Source of the DNA: Candidatus Curtissbacteria bacterium RIFCSPLOWO2_01_FULL_37_9
GTDB taxonomy: Bacteria; Patescibacteriota; Microgenomatia; Curtissbacterales; GWA2-41-24
Assembly (NCBI GenBank): GCA_001776425.1
Contig: MFBN01000056.1
Coordinates: 3,672 to 8,965 of the forward strand
Length of the DNA: 5,294 nt
Direction of reading: 5' to 3'
Shown here: positions 1 to 4,285 of the stretch, piece after piece
Layout: each line of letters starts with the position of its first letter
Numbering within the stretch: position 1 is the first letter of the stretch
Notes under the pieces: model-generated
What the model was told of the DNA's origin: nothing
Databases searched by the model: none
The model's input: the letters and a program-made list of their open reading frames with translations, nothing else
Program-made: the position numbers and the translations under genes

Positions 1-1047
1 GTTGAAAATAGAATAAATTCTTTCGGGGTTGCTGAGCCGACTGTCCAAAGTGCTAAGGCTCAGAATCAATATCGGTTAAATGTCGAAATACCCGGTATAA
101 CCGACATTGATCAGGCTATTGCTATTGTCAAAAAAACTGCTCATCTGGAATTTCGGACTATAAAAGATGATGTTCCTCCCGAAGCGACTTTAGCCGCTCT
201 TCCAGAATATTTTCAAAAAACAGATTTAACCGGTAAAGAGTTAATCAGGGCTCAAGCTTCAGCAAGTCAGGATCCCCAGAACCCGGGTTATGTGGTTAAT
301 CTCGAGTTTAACCAGGAAGGTGCTAAAAAATTTGAAGAAATTACCAGAAATAACCTTGAAAAACCTGTGGCTATTTTTTTGGATGAAGAAATGATTTCTG
401 CCCCAAGGGTTCAGGCTGTAATTTCCGACGGCAGTGCTCAAATAACCGGTAAATTTACATCAAAAGAAGCCAGACAATTGGTAATTCAGCTTAATGCCGG
501 TGCCCTGCCTGTTCCTTTGAAAATAGAGAGCCAGACCAGAGTCGGCCCGACGATCGGAGTCGAATCGATTCAAAAAAGCATTATCGCAACTGTTATTGGT
601 CTTGGATCTGTTGCCGTGTTCATGGTCTTGTATTACCGGATTTTGGGCATTTTTGCCGTTATTGCCCTGTTTATTTACAGTACGCTGGTTTTGGCTGTTT
701 TTAAACTTATTCCCGTGACATTAACTTTGGCAGGTATTGCCGGATTTGTTCTTTCAATTGGTATGGCTGTTGATGCTAACATATTAATTTTCGAAAGAAT
801 ACGCGAGGAACTAAGATGGGGTAAATCTAAAAATGAAGCTTTGTTTGCCGGTTTTAATAGAGCTTGGTCTTCGATCCGCGACTCAAATGTTTCATCTTTA
901 ATTACCACTTTTGTCCTTTTTTATTTCGGCAGCGGATCTGTCCGCGGTTTTGCATTAACTTTGGCAATCGGAATTTTAATTTCAATGTTTTCCGCGATTA
1001 CCGTATCCAGGACTTTGATCAGGATATTTTGGGCGCGTATAGCTTAG
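1..1047 (+). CDS. secD: SecD, protein translocase subunit (5' end outside window)
   Basis: SecD pairs with SecF in the cytoplasmic membrane and uses the proton gradient to help pull exported proteins through SecYEG. Reading frame 1 is open from the first base, so the gene begins upstream; 348 C-terminal residues are visible. A GTG at 292 sits inside the conserved periplasmic domain and is not the start. Visible residues 1-52 carry the P1 domain signature (RINSFGVAEPTVQ, then VEIPGITD and TAHLEFR). A second periplasmic part follows at about 97-175, ending in LNAGALPVPL. Five membrane helices follow at roughly 193-212, 214-236, 238-260, 296-315 and 316-338. The motif GMAVDANILIFERIREE (residues 254-270) is the SecD helix 4 signature, and D258 matches the aspartate linked to proton use in the family (from memory of E. 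coli and Thermus work). About 70-100 N-terminal residues including the first helix are missing. secF follows after 19 bases, as in a normal secDF operon. The identification is firm. Confidence 0.97.
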   Translation, partial: VENRINSFGVAEPTVQSAKAQNQYRLNVEIPGITDIDQAIAIVKKTAHLEFRTIKDDVPPEATLAALPEYFQKTDLTGKELIRAQASASQDPQNPGYVVNLEFNQEGAKKFEEITRNNLEKPVAIFLDEEMISAPRVQAVISDGSAQITGKFTSKEARQLVIQLNAGALPVPLKIESQTRVGPTIGVESIQKSIIATVIGLGSVAVFMVLYYRILGIFAVIALFIYSTLVLAVFKLIPVTLTLAGIAGFVLSIGMAVDANILIFERIREELRWGKSKNEALFAGFNRAWSSIRDSNVSSLITTFVLFYFGSGSVRGFALTLAIGILISMFSAITVSRTLIRIFWARIA

Positions 1048-1066
1048 TTAATATTTATAAATAATT

Positions 1067-1969
1067 ATGAACATTATTAAATACAGAAACTGGTTTTTCG
1101 GATTGTCTCTTTTGATAATTATTCCGGGTATTGTTGCTTTGTCTTTTTGGAAATTGAAACTGGGAATTGATTTTGCGGGCGGAACACTTTGGGAAATTAA
1201 AACGACCGAGCAACAGGAAATCGATCCAATAAAATTACGTGAAATTCTGGATCAAGACAGCGCCGGGGTATCCACAGTCGCCAGAATTTCCTCAGACACT
1301 GTTCTTGTTAGAATGAAAGAATCCGACGAGCAAAAAATCTCATCTTTTAAAGATGAAATTTCCCAGTCTTTCGGAAAAATAGAAGATATCCGTTTGGAAA
1401 CAGTCGGTCCGGTTGTATCTAAAGAGTTGACCAAAAAGGCCTTAATCGCAGTTGTTTTGGCAATCGGCGGTATTGTTTTATATGTAACTTGGGCTTTTAG
1501 GCAGGTACCTAAACCGGCATCTTCTGTTGCTTTTGGAGTATGTACAATCTTTGCCCTTTTTCATGATGTTATTGTAGTTGTTGGCATCTTTGCGTTTTTC
1601 GGACATTTTTTTGCAATAGAAGTGGATTCACTTTTTATTACAGCACTTTTGACGGTTATTGGTTTTTCTGTTCATGATACGATAGTAGTTTTTGACAGAG
1701 TCCGCGAAAATCTTAATAAACATCGGGAATTTCCGTTTGAGGAGGTGGTAAATCATTCTATACTTCAAACATTAGGCAGATCATTGAATACTTCTTTGAC
1801 TGTAGTATTTGTTCTTATGGCGCTTCTTTTATTTGGAGGAGAAAGTATAAAAGTATTCGTATTGGCGCTTTTGGTGGGGATAATCTCCGGAACATACTCT
1901 TCTATTTTTAATGCGGCACCTCTTCTGGTTGTCTGGCAGAAGTTTTTCCAGAACCGAAATAAGCGTTAA
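1067..1969 (+). CDS. secF: SecF, protein translocase subunit
   Basis: SecF is the partner of SecD in the proton-driven accessory complex of the Sec translocon. The 300-residue length is normal for the family. Helix 1 is at about 8-28, followed by the SecF signature LGIDFAGGTLWEI (32-44) and a periplasmic domain up to about 120 that ends in ETVGPVVSKEL. Five more helices follow at about 125-145, 153-178, 188-208, 240-258 and 261-290. The motif GFSVHDTIVVFDRVREN (199-215) and LGRSLNTSLT (236-245) are conserved SecF segments. D210 and R238 lie where the functionally important Asp and Arg of E. coli SecF are placed (from memory). Position 203 is His where many SecF proteins have Asn. The ATG start puts helix 1 at the expected place, but the 19-base gap after secD (1048-1066) is entirely A/T and has no Shine-Dalgarno sequence. 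The gene is probably co-transcribed with secD and ends facing the convergent protease gene. Confidence 0.97.
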   Translation: MNIIKYRNWFFGLSLLIIIPGIVALSFWKLKLGIDFAGGTLWEIKTTEQQEIDPIKLREILDQDSAGVSTVARISSDTVLVRMKESDEQKISSFKDEISQSFGKIEDIRLETVGPVVSKELTKKALIAVVLAIGGIVLYVTWAFRQVPKPASSVAFGVCTIFALFHDVIVVVGIFAFFGHFFAIEVDSLFITALLTVIGFSVHDTIVVFDRVRENLNKHREFPFEEVVNHSILQTLGRSLNTSLTVVFVLMALLLFGGESIKVFVLALLVGIISGTYSSIFNAAPLLVVWQKFFQNRNKR

Positions 1970-2007
1970 TTTTGGGATAATTTACCGTCATTTGATTTTT
2001 TAAGCCG

Positions 2008-2021
2008 ATATTTGCAAATAT
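2008..2021. terminator. Possible weak bidirectional terminator (AT palindrome)
   Basis: ATATTTGCAAATAT is a perfect 14-base palindrome between two convergent genes, 38 bases after the secF stop and 2 bases beyond the protease stop. On the plus strand it runs straight into a T-tract (2021-2025). As RNA it could fold into a five-pair A/U stem with a UGCA loop, which is weak for intrinsic termination. No better hairpin was seen in the 1970-2023 gap. Position supports a terminator role; stem strength does not. Confidence 0.3.
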
Positions 2022-2023
2022 TT

Positions 2024-2926
2024 TTAGAAACTATAACCGGCAGGCTCAAGTAAGTTTTTCTTGAGGCGGTCAATTAAATTAAGGTCATGGCAAATTTTTT
2101 CAAGGGCAGCTTTATCATCATTTGTTAAATTTGTCTGTTCGTTGGAATTTGAAAACATTATAGCTTTGGGATTTGCAATATGTTCCAGTCCCAAAGCATG
2201 TCCAAGCTCATGAGCAAGAGTACGGATTAACTCGTTTTGGCTTAAGAAAATATAAATATCTATTTTCTTTTGTTTATCATCATAAACACCTGCTTCCGGG
2301 CGGTCTGTCAGTACTTTATTGAAAGTTTGAATAGTCTGATTTAAGTTACGGATATCTGTATTAAATTGGTTTGTTTTCTGGTTTAGTGCTTGTGCCATGG
2401 TATTTAATTGATTGGCTTCTTCTGCAAGTTGTTGGTTTTCCTCATTAAATTTTTTGTACTCTTCTTCGGGTGCTCCGCCTCTATTGTTCCAATTGATAAC
2501 TTGCCTGTTGTATTCATCCAATCGTTTTTTAAACTCTGCGGATCTTTTTTCGAAAACCGCTATTTCCGGCTTAATCGATTGCTCTTTGTTATCAAGCGCT
2601 TTTTCAGTTATATCAATCTGACTAGTTAGTGCCTGCCGATCATCATATATTAAATTAATTGTAAAAGGACTTTGCGTATCATAAGAAAACAAATTTTTAT
2701 TTTGGGATTTTTCCCAGACTGAAGCGGCTTTTTCGATGTCTGAAGTAAAATCTTCTTTGGAAATATTAAATCTTGGGTCGATTTTACCTATCTTCCAATG
2801 AATTGGCTGGCTGCAAGGTTGTTTGAATATCTGATCCAACCTGCCATCTAAAGGTTGCTCAACTTTACCAAGAAGTATAATGAAAGTAATAACAAGGATT
2901 GTCAGTAATATTAATTTTTTGAGCAT
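2024..2926 (-). CDS. Matrixin-like zinc metalloprotease with inserted coiled coil
   Basis: Predicted 300-residue membrane-anchored or secreted zinc protease. Residues 4-20 form a hydrophobic signal or anchor segment after MLKK. Residues 38-97 (PCSQPIHWKIGKIDPRF, then a helix with AASVWEK, then FTINLIYDDRQ) look like the N-terminal half of a matrixin (M10-type) domain. A long polar, Gln/Asn/Glu-rich coiled-coil-like segment covers about 98-207. The domain then resumes with KIDIYIFLSQNELIRTLAHE, and the zinc site HELGHALGLEH supplies H239, E240, H243, G246 and H249. IM at 256-257 is the likely Met-turn. The only two cysteines, C38 and C279, flank the domain and could form a disulfide outside the cell. 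No propeptide with a cysteine switch is apparent. The start at 2926 gives the signal segment directly but has no Shine-Dalgarno sequence. The gene is divergent from the zinc-ribbon gene across 76 bases. Protease family is well supported; substrate is unknown. Confidence 0.85.
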   Translation of the reverse strand: MLKKLILLTILVITFIILLGKVEQPLDGRLDQIFKQPCSQPIHWKIGKIDPRFNISKEDFTSDIEKAASVWEKSQNKNLFSYDTQSPFTINLIYDDRQALTSQIDITEKALDNKEQSIKPEIAVFEKRSAEFKKRLDEYNRQVINWNNRGGAPEEEYKKFNEENQQLAEEANQLNTMAQALNQKTNQFNTDIRNLNQTIQTFNKVLTDRPEAGVYDDKQKKIDIYIFLSQNELIRTLAHELGHALGLEHIANPKAIMFSNSNEQTNLTNDDKAALEKICHDLNLIDRLKKNLLEPAGYSF

Positions 2927-2958
2927 ATCTTAATTAATTCTGTAATTGGGATAAGTAT

Positions 2959-2964
2959 ATTATA
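2959..2964 (-). promoter_or_regulatory. Candidate -10 box for the metalloprotease gene
   Basis: The minus strand reads TATAAT at 2964 to 2959, a perfect -10 consensus, 32 bases before the protease ATG at 2926. This would give a 5' leader of about 25 bases. No convincing -35 hexamer lies 16-18 bases upstream, and the region is very AT-rich, so a chance match is possible. Confidence 0.4.
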
Positions 2965-2990
2965 AACAGTGCAATTACATTTGATTTTTT

Positions 2991-2996
2991 TATAAT
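2991..2996 (+). promoter_or_regulatory. -10 box for a leaderless transcript of the zinc-ribbon gene
   Basis: TATAAT at 2991-2996 is a perfect -10 consensus and is separated from the ATG at 3003 by only six bases (ATTAAT). Transcription normally starts about 6-8 bases after the -10 box, so the RNA would begin at or next to the A of the start codon. No Shine-Dalgarno sequence fits in this space. There is no good -35 hexamer at the expected distance (2968-2973 reads AGTGCA). Confidence 0.45.
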
Positions 2997-3002
2997 ATTA
3001 AT

Positions 3003-3353
3003 ATGGAGTCTATACAAAACAGTTTAAATTTAGAAACATATTGTACATCATGTAAAGCGAAAGTTTCTGTAATAGATATTTACTGTTTGAGTTGCGGTAA
3101 AAAACTAAAGGGAGGCGATCAATCAATTACTGTTACAACACAAATTCTGGTATATTTAGTTGCCCTTTTCTTACCGCCGCTTGGATTATGGCCGGGTATA
3201 AAATATCTAAGGTCGCATGATAAAAAATCAAAAAAAATTGGCATGATTGTAATATTCTTGACTTTATTTTCTATTATCTTTTCAATTTGGATTACAACGA
3301 AACTGCTTAGTATTTATACCTCAACGCTGAACCAGCAACTTCAAGTTTATTGA
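3003..3353 (+). CDS. Small zinc-ribbon protein with two membrane segments
   Basis: Protein of 116 residues, function unknown. The N-terminal part holds CTSC (14-17) and CLSCG (28-32), giving a C-x2-C-x10-C-x2-C pattern typical of a small zinc ribbon. Two strongly hydrophobic stretches follow at about 46-68 (with the turn LPPLGLWPG) and 79-103, linked by a basic loop (SHDKKSKK). This layout suggests a hairpin of two helices with the zinc ribbon in the cytoplasm. Similar zinc-ribbon plus two-helix proteins are common as hypothetical membrane proteins in bacteria, including candidate-phylum genomes. The ATG at 3003 sits six bases behind a TATAAT box, so translation is probably leaderless. It is divergent from the metalloprotease and convergent with the small membrane protein gene at 3494-3883. 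The stop is TGA. Coding status is well supported by the cysteine spacing and helix pattern. Confidence 0.8.
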   Translation: MESIQNSLNLETYCTSCKAKVSVIDIYCLSCGKKLKGGDQSITVTTQILVYLVALFLPPLGLWPGIKYLRSHDKKSKKIGMIVIFLTLFSIIFSIWITTKLLSIYTSTLNQQLQVY

Positions 3354-3420
3354 TTACTACAAGCGTTTATCTAAACCGGGTGAGGTAGCTACTTAAAGCC
3401 TTGGAAATTCAAAGGGAGCA
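3354..3420. other. Noncoding, locally GC-richer structured patch of unknown nature
   Basis: This stretch follows the zinc-ribbon stop and differs in composition from the AT-rich surroundings, for example CCGGGTGAGGTAGC at 3376-3389. It contains GTTT-ATCT-AAAC (3365-3376), able to form a short hairpin, and the 8-base palindrome GTAGCTAC (3385-3392). A nested pairing is also possible: GAGGT (3382-3386) with ACCTC (3428-3432), GCT (3388-3390) with AGC (3417-3419), and CCTT (3399-3402) with AAGG (3412-3415). No known RNA family was recognised. One frame has a short open stretch without a start codon, ending at the TAA at 3394-3396 and translating as YYKRLSKPGEVAT, which could be a fossil protein tail or chance. 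Confidence 0.35.
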
Positions 3421-3458
3421 ATAAAAAACCTCTAATGAAGCTTATTTAAGGACTTTTT
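3421..3458. terminator. Likely bidirectional intrinsic terminator
   Basis: A hairpin at 3429-3451 (arms CCTCTAAT and ATTTAAGG, with an A-A mismatch, a G-U pair and AAGCTT at the top) is flanked on both sides by T-tract equivalents. There are six A's at 3423-3428, which are U's in minus-strand RNA, and five T's at 3454-3458 on the plus strand. It lies between the convergent zinc-ribbon gene (stop at 3353) and the small membrane protein gene (stop at 3494). The stem is AT-rich and imperfect, so efficiency is uncertain. The minus-strand reading, 43 bases past the stop and with U6 directly at the stem base, is the stronger one. Confidence 0.5.
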
Positions 3459-3493
3459 AATTTGGTAAAAACTAGTTATTTGGATTTTCCGAA

Positions 3494-3883
3494 TTATTTT
3501 TGTGCTTCGACTATACAAGGGGCTAAACTTTCTTTTTCTTTATCAGTCAGATTAGAAATGCCTTCTTCCTTGCTGATTTTTTGGATAGTTTCGGTAGGGA
3601 GTGAATTTAGGACACATTCTATATTTACTTTCCCCACTCCTGGTAGCTCGGTTTCGGTAGGTGCTTGCGATGTTTGCGCAGGAGGTGCCGGGTTTAATAG
3701 TCTGCCAATGGCGCCTTGCTTAATATTGGCATAGATTAGAAGAAGTATTGCAAGTCCGATTAATATCCAAATTATATAAAATAGAGTGGCTAATGCATGA
3801 TTAATAAAACCAAGTGATGGTTTTATCTTGCTTTGCACTGTTTGCTTTTTAATATCCGATTTTCTAACTTTTGTTTCCGGCAT
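3494..3883 (-). CDS. Small single-pass membrane protein with two-cysteine outer domain
   Basis: Protein of 129 residues, family not recognised. Residues 1-28 are basic and polar (KVRKSDIKKQ), then one strong membrane helix spans about 30-52 (ATLFYIIWILIGLAILLLIYA). A Pro/Ala/Thr-rich linker (NPAPPAQTSQAPTETELPG, 64-82) leads to a compact C-terminal domain of about 45 residues. That domain contains C90 (IECVLN) and C123 (APCIVEAQ), its only cysteines, and a predicted helix-turn-helix pattern (LPTETIQKISKEEGISNLTDKEKESLAPC). The positive-inside rule puts the C-terminal domain outside the cell, where the two cysteines could form a disulfide. The ATG at 3883 places the basic tail just before the helix; no Shine-Dalgarno sequence precedes it. 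It stands alone, with a possible promoter at 3902-3930 and a terminator at 3421-3451. The domain layout makes it a credible gene; function is unknown. Confidence 0.72.
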   Translation of the reverse strand: MPETKVRKSDIKKQTVQSKIKPSLGFINHALATLFYIIWILIGLAILLLIYANIKQGAIGRLLNPAPPAQTSQAPTETELPGVGKVNIECVLNSLPTETIQKISKEEGISNLTDKEKESLAPCIVEAQK

Positions 3884-3901
3884 TTTAACAGGTGTTTGAA
3901 C

Positions 3902-3930
3902 AGATTAAACTATTACGAATATAAAATCAA
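3902..3930 (-). promoter_or_regulatory. Candidate promoter for the small membrane protein gene
   Basis: On the minus strand TTGATT (3930 to 3925) and TAATCT (3907 to 3902) are spaced by exactly 17 bases. They would start transcription about 12 bases before the ATG at 3883. Each hexamer differs from the sigma-70 consensus at two positions (TTGATT against TTGACA, TAATCT against TATAAT), and the region is very AT-rich, so the match is only suggestive. Confidence 0.3.
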
Positions 3931-3994
3931 GATAAATAAAAAATTGACTTAAAGTATATACAATTTTTGTTCTTATTGAATTACGAGAGTTAAT

Positions 3995-4056
3995 AATTTG
4001 ACTGATTTTTCAAGCCGGAATTTGAAGTAGGTGAAATTTGACTGGAATTTAAGCCT
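3995..4056. repeat. Imperfect 40-bp-spaced direct repeat
   Basis: AATTTGACTG occurs at 3995-4004 and again at 4035-4044, exactly 40 bases apart. Similarity continues imperfectly past the 10-base core and ends in AAGCC in both copies (4012-4016 and 4051-4055, one base of offset). The second copy runs across the stop codon of the short SET gene (4049-4051). It could be the remains of a tandem duplication or a pair of binding sites. The rest of the 3884-4048 gap holds the candidate promoter at 3902-3930 and AT-rich sequence without a clear terminator. Confidence 0.4.
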
Positions 4057-4285
4057 TTTTAAGTCTAAAATCATTCATTATAAAATCTGGAATAATTTCT
4101 AATCCGCTGACTTGCAATAGGTTATCTATTATATCTGTGCCAAATTGATGGACTTTGTATAATTCTCCCTTTGAAATTTTTTCGCCTCTCAATTTGCATA
4201 TTATTTCCCCTATTGATATATCACGAAACGCAAAAATACCCTGTCCTTTTATTTTTGACTTAGCAATATATATCGATTCCTTCAT
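4049..4285 (-). CDS. Truncated SET-domain protein (N-terminal half only)
   Basis: Complete SET proteins transfer methyl groups from S-adenosylmethionine to protein lysines. The 78-residue product begins with a clear SET N-terminal signature: YIAKSKIKGQGIFAFRDIS (6-24) followed by IGEIICKLRGEKIS, with the G-x-G (G14, G16) that helps bind the cofactor. The middle (DNLLQVSGLEII, 54-65) resembles the segment before the catalytic core in small bacterial SET proteins. After residue 65 the usual NHSCxPN motif and the C-terminal catalytic tyrosine are missing, and the sequence stops at FRLKKA. SET domains usually need about 110-130 residues. None of the three minus-strand frames in the next 150 bases restores the motif. 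The ATG overlaps the TGA of the CCA-adding enzyme gene by the ATGA arrangement, so translation is probably coupled. The protein is likely a decaying or inactive remnant, although a retained short form cannot be excluded. Confidence 0.65.
   Translation of the reverse strand: MKESIYIAKSKIKGQGIFAFRDISIGEIICKLRGEKISKGELYKVHQFGTDIIDNLLQVSGLEIIPDFIMNDFRLKKA

Noticed and set aside
292..1047. Start of secD at the GTG at 292
   Set aside because: The frame is open to base 1 and the upstream 97 residues carry clear SecD P1-domain motifs, so 292 is internal.
1740..1748. GAGGAGGTG, a strong Shine-Dalgarno-like string
   Set aside because: It is inside secF, encodes conserved-region residues EEVV, and no start codon with an open gene follows.
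2408..2629. Two open frames on the plus strand opposite the protease coiled coil
   Set aside because: Both are low-complexity reverse readings of the Gln/Asn/Glu-rich coiled coil and have no own start signal or domain.
3376..3395. Possible T-box motif (GGGTGAGGTAGC)
   Set aside because: The T-box core GGGTGGNACCGCG is not matched closely, there is no specifier stem, and no aminoacyl-tRNA synthetase or amino-acid gene lies downstream on that strand.
3462..3734. Open frame of 90 codons on the plus strand
   Set aside because: It lies opposite the small membrane protein gene, whose TM and cysteine layout is more convincing; no promoter or RBS serves it.
3884..4048. Hidden remainder of the SET domain by frameshift
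   Set aside because: All three minus-strand frames were read; none shows NHSCxPN or a similar motif and all meet stops within about 25 codons.
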